From CAVXFB01 sp963760935 (GTDB taxonomy: Bacteria; Planctomycetota; Planctomycetia; Pirellulales; Thermoguttaceae), in contig CAVXFB010000006.1 of NCBI GenBank assembly GCA_963760935.1, positions 806,001 through 870,000 of the forward strand: a DNA stretch of 64,000 nt, read 5' to 3'. The notes below the pieces were generated by a model. It had not been told where the DNA came from, made no database searches, and saw only the letters and a program-made list of their open reading frames with translations. The translations under genes and the position numbers were made by a program. Position 1 is the first letter of the stretch. Every line of letters begins with the position of its first letter. Positions 27,793-36,164 of the stretch are shown here, piece by piece.

Positions 27793-28992
27793 TCAGCTTT
27801 TGTTGGTAAGCCGTATTGGTGGGATGAGGTGCGCGCTACGTCGTCGCTCCCCCATCGTCTGCCCAGTCCATTTCTTAAATAGGTGATGCAACGTTTCCAA
27901 GTGATCGAATCCCAGCCGCGCAGCGATTTGGCTCAACGGCAGGTTCGTCGTGGTCACGAGTTCTTCGGCCTGACGCACCCGTACCCGCGCGATTTCTACG
28001 CTGGCGGAGTGCCCTACATACTGGTCGAACCAGCGGTCCAAGGTGCTGCGTGAGATAGAAAAATGCCGAAGGATGTCCTCCACTTTCAGACCATCACTGG
28101 CGTGCTGGCGAATATAGGCGGCGATATTCGTTACCTCCGGGTCAGTCACGGCCAGCACGTCAGTGGAGTGTCTGGCAACAACGCCGATCGGTGAAACAAC
28201 GGTCGTTGCCGGCGGGGCAGCATGTCCGTGGATAATCTCATCTAGCAGGTTCGCCGCTCGATACCCTATGCGCTCACAGCCGGGGTCCACACTCGATAAT
28301 GTTGGTTCCGCCAATTCACACAACAACTCGTCGTTATCGATGCCGATGACGGCGACTTGTTCGGGCACCTTCAACCCGATCTCGCTGCAAATCGTTAGCA
28401 CTTGGTGTGCGCGTTCGTCATTAGCCGCCAGCACACCCGCGGGCTTGGGAAGTCCGGCCAGCCACTTCGCCAGTTCCCGATTGTGTTGTCCGGCCTCGGC
28501 TCTAACAGCATCATAACTCGTCCTGACGGAAGAGGGGACGCAGCAAAAATGGGGGCGAAGGCCCCATGCGGAAACGTAATCCACGAAATATTGCTGCCGT
28601 TCACGCGAAAACCTGATTCCCGAGAATCCGCAAAAGCCTAAATTTCGCAAGCCACGTTCGAGCAGATGCTCAACCGCCAGACGCACGACCTCTTTTTGGT
28701 CCGGGAGAACTTCGGGAAACCAACGCCCCCACTTTTCGCCCATAAGGTTGACCACCGGTATACGCAGTTGATGGAGTTGCCGGCCAAAGGCGGCGCAACT
28801 GACCCGAGCGATCACCCCATCCGGTTGCCACTGTTTGAGCTTAGGCGGTACACAGTCGACCAGTGACCGCTCTTCAAAGAAAAGTCGCCACGACGCCTGT
28901 TCACGCGCATAGGCGGCGACGCCGCGGAGCAACTCCCGCCCATACCCGCGCGAAGATTCAATCAACGCTGCAACTCGAAGTCTCTCAACCAT
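27793..28992 (-). CDS. XylR-type transcription regulator (periplasmic-binding-like sensor plus AraC HTH)
   Basis: 399 residues from ATG 28992 (MVERLRVAALIESSRGYGRELLRG); the longer frame to 29043 adds a tail without homology-like features. The N-terminal 270 residues are a LacI/PBP1-like sugar-sensing fold (GVLAANDERAHQVLTICSEIGLKVPEQVAVIGIDND). The C-terminus carries two AraC-type helix-turn-helix motifs (VEDILRHFSISRSTLDRWF and LSQIAARLGFDHLETLHHLFKKWTG). XylR family members activate sugar-use genes upon binding a pentose. No xylose genes lie nearby; the next genes are FGE/PEP-CTERM proteins. Its stop is eight bases outside IS110 copy A. A 17-base tandem repeat lies just upstream of its start. 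Confidence 0.85.
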   Translation of the reverse strand: MVERLRVAALIESSRGYGRELLRGVAAYAREQASWRLFFEERSLVDCVPPKLKQWQPDGVIARVSCAAFGRQLHQLRIPVVNLMGEKWGRWFPEVLPDQKEVVRLAVEHLLERGLRNLGFCGFSGIRFSRERQQYFVDYVSAWGLRPHFCCVPSSVRTSYDAVRAEAGQHNRELAKWLAGLPKPAGVLAANDERAHQVLTICSEIGLKVPEQVAVIGIDNDELLCELAEPTLSSVDPGCERIGYRAANLLDEIIHGHAAPPATTVVSPIGVVARHSTDVLAVTDPEVTNIAAYIRQHASDGLKVEDILRHFSISRSTLDRWFDQYVGHSASVEIARVRVRQAEELVTTTNLPLSQIAARLGFDHLETLHHLFKKWTGQTMGERRRSAHLIPPIRLTNKS

Positions 28993-29609
28993 TGCCCCTA
29001 TTCTACGCTCGCGAATGCGTGCACAACAAGAAGGGGCATCCATTAAGAAGGGGCATCCATTTTGAAGAGGAGTCTCAGGTCACCGGCTGGAAAGCGGATA
29101 GCGTGGATTTCAGCGTCTCAAACGCCGCATGACGCCCAATGCGACGTGCCGCTGGAGGACTCGCCAGCGATGATCGAGACCGTACAGGGGCAGGAGCTCG
29201 AGTGCGCCGGCAATGAGACGGTCGGAGGTGGCCGGCAGGCAATGTCCAGACGTGATACGACAGCATCTGCCCACGCTTGTCTGCCGGGGACCGGGGAAAG
29301 CGATCGTCCACTCTCTTGGGGAGACAGATGAAGAACAATATCACTCTATATGACGAAAAGCATCATTGACGGATTTTTGAAAGCAGAAGATAAACGATAG
29401 CGGCGTAAACGGATCGCTGGATTTCGTATTTCGCCTGAACTCACTCGTCTGCCCATGTGCACCACGAGCCGCGGTTCAGAACGCTGCTTGGTGGCTTTGG
29501 TTATTGAGTTTGCGGCTCAGTTGCGTCGGATCGCTGCATTGGGGTTGTGGCAGTCTGGCAATCATTGGGAACCCCGGACTATTCCAACTCGGGAGGGGAA
29601 AACAATGCT
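28993..29609. other. Intergenic region upstream of the regulator and FGE genes
   Basis: About 617 bases between the divergent XylR-like gene and the first FGE/PEP-CTERM gene. Apart from the 17-base tandem repeat (29028-29061) nothing gene-like is seen. From about 29500 the sequence resembles the stretch before the second FGE gene (GGGTTGTGGCAGTCTGGCA and the following bases), so the upstream region was duplicated along with the gene. Confidence 0.5.
29028..29061. promoter_or_regulatory. Perfect tandem 17-base repeat upstream of the XylR-like gene
   Basis: AAGAAGGGGCATCCATT occurs twice head to tail (29028-29044 and 29045-29061), 36-70 bases upstream of the regulator start on the opposite strand. 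XylR proteins bind direct repeats, so this may be an autoregulatory operator. A simple replication-slippage duplication is the alternative. Confidence 0.4.
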
Positions 29610-31442
29610 TTGTCGAACATTAGGCGCACGCTATTGGCAGCCGGCCTTGTGGCCTCTGCCGTTGCTGCGCAAGCGACCGTCACGATCGATCTCGTGCCGG
29701 TGGGTAATGCGGGCAACGCGGGACAGTGGATCGGCCCCGACTACGGTGGCGTGGGCGACCCGGATACCAATCGCCTCGACGGCGCGGTGGGCTACGACTA
29801 TCAGATTGGCAAGTATGAGGTCACGGCCGGACAGTATGCCGAGTTTCTGAATGCCGTGGCCGCCACTGACACGTACGGCCTCTACAATACCAACATGGCT
29901 ACCGGCGTTTGGGCCGGCGTCACCGTCAACCAGATTACGCGCTCCGGCACCTCGGGCAGCTACACCTACGCGGTCGGGCCCAATTATGCCGACCGGGCGA
30001 TCGGTTATGTTGCTTGGGGTAGTGCGGTTCGGTTTGTTAACTGGTTGGCCAATGGCCAGCCGACCGGCGCCGAAGATGCCTCGACTACCGAGGACGGCTC
30101 ATATCTACTCAACGGGGCCGTGTCGAACAGTGCTCTCAACGCCGTCGTGCGCAAGGAAGGCGCTACGTACGTCCTTCCGTCGGAAGACGAGTGGTACAAA
30201 GCGGCGTTCCACAAGAACGATGGTGTGACGGGCAATTACTGGGACTACGCGACTGGCAGTAATACCATTCCGACCCGCGAGTTGACCAGCCCCGATCCGG
30301 GCAACAATGCCAACTACCGCCCAAGCGGTTTCGGCGGCACGGATTACTGCATTGGCGCTGGCCCTCCCTATTACCATACCAACGTTGGGGCATTTACGAA
30401 CTCAGTGAGCCCCTACGGAACGTTCGACCAGAACGGGAACACTTCGGAATGGACCGAAGGGCTGATCGAGACCGATGGGTCGCGCGTTTGGATGGGCGGT
30501 GGTTTCAACGACAAAGCCGAAATGATGTATGCGTATACCCGGGTTTCTAACGTACCAACCTACACGTCCCTGGCGATCGGTTTCCGCGTAGGATCACTAG
30601 AACCCGCTGCCGGTGGCGACGTCGTCTGGACCGGAACCGGCGGCACGGCCTGGAGTAGCACGGGCAACTGGACGCCGGGCAGCACGCCCAACGGCGTGAA
30701 GAACACATTTGATGACACGGCCACGGGCCTGACCGCCGACATCGCTTCGGCAGCCACGCCCACCAGCGTGGTCTTCAACAACAGCAGCAAGAACTTCACC
30801 ATCACCGGCACGAGCGGCATCGGCGGCACGGCCACCGTGTTGAAGCAAGGCACCGGCACCGTGACCATGAGCAGCATCAACACCTACAGCGGTGTCACCA
30901 CCGTTGAGGCCGGCAAGCTGATCCTCTCGGGCGCCGCGAAGGCCATGGTTCCCGTCCTGAATAATGGCGGTGCCGACATTAAGGGCGGCATGCTTGTCCT
31001 CGACTACGCCACCGAAGCCGACCCGGTCGCCACGGTCAAGAACTTGCTGACCACAAGCTACGCTGCCGGCGCGTGGAATACCGGCAAGTTCCAGAGCTCG
31101 ACATCGAGCTCCTCGCGTGGCCTGGGCTGGAACGACAACACCGGAACCAGCAAGATTAACGTCGCCTACACGGTGTATGGCGACACCAACTTGGATGGCA
31201 CTACGAACTTCACGGATTTGAGCAAGTTGCTGTCGAAGTACGGTCAGACCAGCAAAACGTGGGCTGATGGCGACACCAATTACGACGGCGTGGTGAACTT
31301 CACCGACCTGAGTAAGATGCTGTCGACGTACGGCCAGTCGGTCGGATCGTTGACCCCGTCTCCCGAACCGTCGACCATGGTCCTGCTGGTGACGCTAGCA
31401 GGCCTGGTCGGCGCTTGGGTTATTCGTCGGCGCGGACAGTAG
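29610..31442 (+). CDS. FGE-like / beta-repeat / dockerin-like / PEP-CTERM exported protein, copy 1
   Basis: 610 residues from TTG 29610, which gives a signal peptide (MSNIRRTLLAAGLVASAVAAQA). ATG 29605, the position matching copy 2, is out of frame by one base. Domains: FGE-sulfatase (SUMF1)-type domain to about residue 330 (YQIGKYEVTAGQYAEFLNAV, GNTSEWTEG, AIGFRVGSLE), then a PATR-type beta-repeat unit (WTGTGGTAWSSTGNWTPG, INTYSGVTTVEAGKLILSG), two dockerin-like calcium loops (GDTNLDGTTNFTDLSKLL and GDTNYDGVVNFTDLSKML) and a PEP-CTERM signal PEPSTMVLLVTLAGLVGAWV plus IRRRGQ. The canonical FGE Cys after GFR is Val here, so it is probably not a formylglycine-forming enzyme. Expected location: cell surface or envelope after exosortase sorting. 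Confidence 0.85.
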   Translation: MSNIRRTLLAAGLVASAVAAQATVTIDLVPVGNAGNAGQWIGPDYGGVGDPDTNRLDGAVGYDYQIGKYEVTAGQYAEFLNAVAATDTYGLYNTNMATGVWAGVTVNQITRSGTSGSYTYAVGPNYADRAIGYVAWGSAVRFVNWLANGQPTGAEDASTTEDGSYLLNGAVSNSALNAVVRKEGATYVLPSEDEWYKAAFHKNDGVTGNYWDYATGSNTIPTRELTSPDPGNNANYRPSGFGGTDYCIGAGPPYYHTNVGAFTNSVSPYGTFDQNGNTSEWTEGLIETDGSRVWMGGGFNDKAEMMYAYTRVSNVPTYTSLAIGFRVGSLEPAAGGDVVWTGTGGTAWSSTGNWTPGSTPNGVKNTFDDTATGLTADIASAATPTSVVFNNSSKNFTITGTSGIGGTATVLKQGTGTVTMSSINTYSGVTTVEAGKLILSGAAKAMVPVLNNGGADIKGGMLVLDYATEADPVATVKNLLTTSYAAGAWNTGKFQSSTSSSSRGLGWNDNTGTSKINVAYTVYGDTNLDGTTNFTDLSKLLSKYGQTSKTWADGDTNYDGVVNFTDLSKMLSTYGQSVGSLTPSPEPSTMVLLVTLAGLVGAWVIRRRGQ

Positions 31443-31604
31443 CTACGTGGTTGCGTTCGCCCGAATAGGGTGCAAGCAGAACGCGGTTTTGAAGCGTCGT
31501 TCATCGGATTCGCGATTGAGTTCCGTCGGGCCGCTGCTTTGGGGTTGTGGCAGTCTGGCAGTCATTGGGAACCCCGAACTATTCCAACTCGGGAAGGGAA
31601 AACA

Positions 31605-33398
31605 ATGCTCTGTAGATCATTAGTGCGCACTCTGCTGGCTACCGGCCTCGTGGCCGCCGCCGCCGCCGCGCAAGCGACGGTCACCTTTGACATGGTGACG
31701 ATCGGTGCCCCTGACAATGCCGCCGACGACACTGGCTTTGGCGCAGTGGACCATACGTACCAAGTCGCGAAGTTTGAAGTCACGGCCGGACAATATGTGG
31801 AGTTCCTAAATGCGGTTGCAAAGACGGACACGTACGGACTTTACATATATCGCATGAACGATCCGACTGAGTTCAGCCATAACTGGGGCGATCATGTGTC
31901 ACAAACCGGCACATCGGGCTCATACGTCTACAGCGTGCCCGCTGACTATGCGAACCTGTCAATGGGTGCACTAAACTGGGCCAACGCTGCGCGCTTCTGC
32001 AACTGGCTATCGAACGGCCAGCCGACTGGAGCCCAAGGCCCGTCGACCACCGAGAGCGGCTCGTACACGCTCAACGGCGCGGTCACTGCCACTGCTCTGC
32101 AAAGCGTGGAGCGGGAACCGGGCGCGCAGTATGTAATGCCGACTTACGATGAGTGGTACAAAGCGGCGTTCTATGATATCAATAAACCCGGTGGCCCCGG
32201 CTACTGGGACTATGCCACCAAGTCTGATGTCGCCCCGGGCAATAGTACGACCGATACGTCGGGGAATAATGCGAACTACGACATCGACGGCACAGAATCG
32301 GGATATTGTATCGGGGCCCCCTACTATCGGACGGCGCCCGGTACGTTTGTCAACTCGGTGGGCCCGTGGGGGACGTTCGATCAGGACGGTAACGTGCGGG
32401 AATGGAATGAGACCCACGGTGATCTTTTGGCAAATCGCTTATGGTCCGGCGGCTCATTCATCTTGGGCGACGAGGTGTTCTTGGCCGCAGGGGAATTAGT
32501 TTCCAACGTGACGACACTTAGTGGATACGCGAATGGCTTGCGCGTAGCCTTCGTGGGTGAAGTTGCCGGTGGCGACGTTGTGTGGACCGGCACCGGCGGC
32601 ACGGCCTGGAGTAGCACGGGCAACTGGACGCCGGGCAGCACGCCCAACGGCGTCATGAACACATTTGATGACACGGCCACGGGCCTGACCGCCGACATCG
32701 CTTCGGCAGCCACGCCCACCAGCGTGGTCTTCAATAACTCCAGTAAGAACTTCACCATCACCGGTACTAGCGGCATCGGCGGCACGGCCACCGTGTTGAA
32801 GCAAGGCACCGGCACCGTGACCATGAGCAGCGTCAACACCTACAGCGGTGTCACCACCGTTGAGGCCGGCAAGCTGATCCTCTCGGGCGCCGCGAAGGCC
32901 ATGGTTCCCGTCCTGAATAATGGCGGTGCCGACATTAAGGGCGGCATGCTTGTCCTCGACTACGCCACCGAAGCCGACCCGGTCGCCACGGTCAAGAACT
33001 TGCTGACCACAAGCTACGCCGCCGGCGCGTGGAATACCGGCAAGTTCCAGAGCTCGACCTCGAGCTCCTCGCGTGGCCTGGGCTGGACCGACAACACCGG
33101 AACCAGCAAGATTAACGTCGCCTACACGGTGTATGGCGACACCAACTTGGACGGCACGACGAACTTCACGGATTTGAGCAAGTTGCTGTCGAAGTACGGT
33201 CAGACCGGCAAGGTGTGGGCTGATGGCGACACTAATTACGATGGCGTGGTGAACTTCACCGACCTGAGTAAGATGCTGTCGACGTACGGCCAGTCGGTCG
33301 GATCGTTGACCCCGTCTCCCGAACCGTCGACCATGGTCCTGCTGGTGACGCTAGCAGGCCTGGTCGGCGCTTGGGTTATTCGTCGGCGCGGACAATAG
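31605..33398 (+). CDS. FGE-like / beta-repeat / dockerin-like / PEP-CTERM exported protein, copy 2
   Basis: 597 residues from ATG 31605, behind GGGAAGGG, starting MLCRSLVRTLLATGLVAAAA (signal peptide). Same domain order as copy 1. The FGE-like domain is clearly diverged from copy 1 (insertions, e.g. DPTEFSHNWGDHVSQTG), whereas everything from GGDVVWTGTGGTAWSS to the end (about 290 residues) is nearly identical at both protein and DNA level. The FGE domain ends NGLRVAFVGE, again without the active-site Cys. The dockerin-like repeats keep D-x-N-x-D calcium ligands. A strong terminator follows. The pair is the product of tandem duplication with later divergence of the front half or homogenisation of the back half. 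Confidence 0.87.
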   Translation: MLCRSLVRTLLATGLVAAAAAAQATVTFDMVTIGAPDNAADDTGFGAVDHTYQVAKFEVTAGQYVEFLNAVAKTDTYGLYIYRMNDPTEFSHNWGDHVSQTGTSGSYVYSVPADYANLSMGALNWANAARFCNWLSNGQPTGAQGPSTTESGSYTLNGAVTATALQSVEREPGAQYVMPTYDEWYKAAFYDINKPGGPGYWDYATKSDVAPGNSTTDTSGNNANYDIDGTESGYCIGAPYYRTAPGTFVNSVGPWGTFDQDGNVREWNETHGDLLANRLWSGGSFILGDEVFLAAGELVSNVTTLSGYANGLRVAFVGEVAGGDVVWTGTGGTAWSSTGNWTPGSTPNGVMNTFDDTATGLTADIASAATPTSVVFNNSSKNFTITGTSGIGGTATVLKQGTGTVTMSSVNTYSGVTTVEAGKLILSGAAKAMVPVLNNGGADIKGGMLVLDYATEADPVATVKNLLTTSYAAGAWNTGKFQSSTSSSSRGLGWTDNTGTSKINVAYTVYGDTNLDGTTNFTDLSKLLSKYGQTGKVWADGDTNYDGVVNFTDLSKMLSTYGQSVGSLTPSPEPSTMVLLVTLAGLVGAWVIRRRGQ

Positions 33399-33449
33399 CT
33401 ACGTGGTTGTGATGTAAGTATTGCGTTATTTGAATAACGCAGCCATCGA

Positions 33450-33491
33450 GCGGATGGTGAGGCGACGCAATTCGCCGCACCATCCGCTTTT
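33450..33491 (+). terminator. Rho-independent terminator after the FGE gene pair
   Basis: Stem GCGGATGGTG (33450-33459) pairs perfectly with CACCATCCGC (33478-33487); an inner GGCGA/TCGCC stem extends it. TTTT follows at 33488-33491. It lies 52 bases after the stop of the second FGE gene and before IS110 copy B. Confidence 0.85.
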
Positions 33492-33530
33492 CCCGTATTC
33501 AAAGATCTCGGGAGGCGGAAAAGGAGGCGG

Positions 33531-33879
33531 AAAAGGTGTCACCCATAACCGCCGCTGAGTCAAGGCCCGGATTTTCGGATTTTCCAGGATCATAACAACA
33601 TCGGAACGGAGAGAGGCTAGCCGGGGTCCAGGGGCGGCAATGAGCGCCCTGGTCGGCGAATGGATTCGCCGAAAGGCTCCGGCATGGACTGCCAACTCCG
33701 TTTATCGTTACTTCGCGCACTGTGTAGTCACCCATTCGTGCCGTCCAGGCCGAGGCCCGTCGCATATTGTACTGTTCACGGCCGCAGTGCCCAATCAGGA
33801 ATGCAGTGCAAACCCAGCGTCTCACGAGACACCTTTGCGGGCCAGCAGCGACCGTACTCGTGCGCGATCTCGTCTTTCT
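33531..33879 (-). ncRNA. IS110 right-end non-coding region, candidate bridge RNA locus (copy B)
   Basis: Same 349-base right end as in copy A, downstream of the transposase on the minus strand. Frames of 167 and 144 codons run antisense through the transposase 3' part and this region in both copies. They have no protein-like features and are ignored. Confidence 0.45.
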
Positions 33880-34884
33880 CTAGGCGACTTGGCTGGCATG
33901 TTCGTGGTGCCAACGTCGCAGCCGCTTCCAACAAATCTCCGCCAGCTTGCGGGCAACCGCCACCCGCGCAATCTTTGCGCCGGACCGCTTGCGCACCCGC
34001 GTGTAGAAGTTTTTCAGTGCGGCGTCCTGGCGAATGGCCTTCATGGCGGCCTCGACGAGAATCCAGCGCAACCAGCTCGATCCTTGCCGGGTGATCGATC
34101 CTCGATAACAATGTCCGCCCGACTGGTGCACGCGGCAAGTTAGTCCGGCGTAAGCCCCGACTTGTTTGGCGGCGTGAAAGCGCTCCGGCTCGCCGAGTTC
34201 GGCCACGATCAATAGTGCCGAGTACAGGCCAATGCCGTGAATGTCGGTCAACGCCTCCCTTTGTGGAAACTGCGTCGCCATCCGCTCGAGGTGCTCGTCA
34301 ATGATCGTTGCTTGTCGGCCAAAGTGTCTCAGCCGCGCCAACAGCTCGTCGCGGACAAGATTTTCGATCCAGCCGAAGTCTTGACCGCGAAACCAAGCCA
34401 AACCGCGCACACCGAAGGGCGTTCGGTAGGGCGATTGCCGATTTCGCCTGGCCAGCAAGGCCCGCAGTTGAATCTTTGCCTCGGCCAATTCGCGGCCCAG
34501 CCGCGCGCAGCGGCGCGTCAGATCGCGCAACTGCTGGTAGGGTTCTGGTGGAATATAGGCCAGTGGAATCTGGTTGATCCGCAGCAGATTAGCGAGCAAC
34601 TGTGCATCCAACTTGTCGGTTTTGCTGCGCCGCTGTACCATGGCGCGGAGACGTAAGGGATGGGCCAACAGGATCGTGCCGTACGGGGCGAGCAGGTCGT
34701 AGAGCCAGCGATAGGTGGCGCTGGCCTCGATGACCGCGCGGAAACGTTTCCACTGTTGAACTGCCTCAACGATGGCAGCGGTGTCTTCGCAGCGAATCGT
34801 CGTCGGATTGGTGGCTTCACCCGCGTCGTTTACGGCCGCCATCACAATAGTCTCACGGTGTAGATCGATACCAACGTACCACAT
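33880..34884 (-). CDS. IS110-family transposase (copy B)
   Basis: 334 residues, identical in protein sequence to copy A. Start ATG 34884 after AAGGAG, with the same DEDD and Tnp_20 motifs. Because the two copies are inverted with respect to each other, homologous recombination between them would flip the XylR-FGE segment rather than delete it. Confidence 0.95.
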   Translation of the reverse strand: MWYVGIDLHRETIVMAAVNDAGEATNPTTIRCEDTAAIVEAVQQWKRFRAVIEASATYRWLYDLLAPYGTILLAHPLRLRAMVQRRSKTDKLDAQLLANLLRINQIPLAYIPPEPYQQLRDLTRRCARLGRELAEAKIQLRALLARRNRQSPYRTPFGVRGLAWFRGQDFGWIENLVRDELLARLRHFGRQATIIDEHLERMATQFPQREALTDIHGIGLYSALLIVAELGEPERFHAAKQVGAYAGLTCRVHQSGGHCYRGSITRQGSSWLRWILVEAAMKAIRQDAALKNFYTRVRKRSGAKIARVAVARKLAEICWKRLRRWHHEHASQVA

Positions 34885-35131
34885 GAACAGGTCTCCTTGT
34901 TTGGTGGAGAAAAGATGGACTGTTACGAGTCTCCATCCTACTCCACCAGCAAGGGGCCTCAACATGCGGCGGTTATAGTATCAGGAACCTTTTCCTGGGC
35001 AAAGACGATGATGATCCTTTGTCTCACCCACCTTTGTCTCACCTGTTTCGGCAATCGTGACGTTGCCCATTGCCGGACAGAGGGCCTTGAGCCACGGGAC
35101 TCTCCCGGTGGGAGAGGTGACGAAGCTGCCG

Positions 35132-36007
35132 CTATTGCAATCGCAGTCCGCGATCGTCGATCGTGTAGGGAATGATCTCGTCGGTGCAGGCGCTGCCGCG
35201 ATGTTTGGTGATGTACATCGCACGGCGGAAGCGGGTGCCTTCGCGAATCTTGCCGAGATGGATGATCGTGTTGGCGTTCGACAGTACGTCGCCCTCGTCC
35301 AACGGCCGCTCGATCAGTCCGTCGAGCGTCGTCTCGTGCGACGTGATCAAGAGCATGCACCCAATCTGCTGCGGATCGTACACGTGTTGTGCGATGGTCT
35401 CGGCGTTCTGGCGATACTGCTCGCGGAACAGGTCGCGGGCGACCCACTCGGGATCCTTCCGCAAAATCTGATGATAGACATAATCGAACAGCTCGAACTG
35501 GATGGAGTCGCTGGGACGATCGACTGGCTCGATCCCGTCGACGACCGCCCGCCGCACGCCGCCGACAAAATTGCCGTAGAAGAAGGCGATCGACGCATTC
35601 AGCCGCCGACCGAGTTCCGCCTGCCATTGCCGCCACGCGTCGAAGTCCAGGTCGGCTCGGGTGACGCGGCGGCCGTGCTGGTCGAAAATGTGCAGATAGT
35701 CGCCGCGGGGCAGGGCAGGGGAGTAGAACCGTTCCAACTCCAATGGCTGTTCGGGATCGACGGGCTGAAGTTCTCGGCCAAACATGCGCCGCGCATACTC
35801 GGCATGGTTTTGCGAGTCGCCGCGGGCCGCCATATCGAAGACAATGCCCGGCCGGCCTTCCTGCGTGAGCCCCGCCTGCGCGAATTGCAGGCCGAATTGC
35901 GTCTTGCCGATGCCCGTCGAGCCAACAATGGCCGTCAGCGTGCCCGGCAGAAGACCGCCGCCGAGCATGTCATCGAGACCGTCGATGCCGGTGGAGAGAC
36001 GGGACAT
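35132..36007 (-). CDS. KaiC/RecA-superfamily ATPase
   Basis: 291 residues. ATG 36007 is chosen because it starts MSRLSTGIDGLDDMLGGGLL, the standard KaiC-like opening; the longer frame to 36142 runs through repeat DNA and is Pro-rich. Walker A is GSTGIGKT (29-36), with PGTLTAIV before it. A Walker-B-like strand CMLLITSHET lies near residue 210, and a late segment HLGKIREGTRFRRAMYITKHRGSA resembles the conserved KaiC C-terminal strand pair. Single-domain KaiC-like ATPases exist in many bacteria without circadian genes; their roles are mostly unknown. It is followed by IS110 copy B. A copy of the G-rich dispersed motif lies inside the gene (35707-35723, coding SPALPRG). Confidence 0.75.
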   Translation of the reverse strand: MSRLSTGIDGLDDMLGGGLLPGTLTAIVGSTGIGKTQFGLQFAQAGLTQEGRPGIVFDMAARGDSQNHAEYARRMFGRELQPVDPEQPLELERFYSPALPRGDYLHIFDQHGRRVTRADLDFDAWRQWQAELGRRLNASIAFFYGNFVGGVRRAVVDGIEPVDRPSDSIQFELFDYVYHQILRKDPEWVARDLFREQYRQNAETIAQHVYDPQQIGCMLLITSHETTLDGLIERPLDEGDVLSNANTIIHLGKIREGTRFRRAMYITKHRGSACTDEIIPYTIDDRGLRLQ

Positions 36008-36164
36008 AAGAGGGGCTGGGGGCTGGGGATTGGGGACTGGGGATTGGAGATTGGGCGGGGCAGGGGAGGTGGGACCGAATCGGCGGCGAGAGACGAAATG
36101 CAGCGACCAGCGGACGGCAAACCGCCCGCCGGTTAGTTCCAATCCCTAATCCCCAATCCCTGGT

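Larger units (their letters stand above)
33531..34989 (-). mobile_element. IS110-family insertion sequence, copy B (inverted)
   Basis: 1,459 bases, the reverse complement of 26326-27784 with at least one base difference. The flanks show no target duplication: GGAGGCGG on one side and TTTTCCTGGGC on the other, both unlike the flanks of copy A. The short direct repeat AGGCGGAAAAGGAGGCGGAAAAGG sits at the 33531 edge. Confidence 0.85.

Noticed and set aside
33640..34143. 167- and 144-codon frames in the right end of the IS110 copies
   Set aside because: Present in both copies only because the copies are identical; they run antisense through the transposase end and the non-coding right end, with no protein-like features.
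35132..36007. KaiC-like gene as part of a circadian clock
   Set aside because: Only one ATPase domain and no kaiA/kaiB nearby; such single-domain relatives are widespread without clocks.
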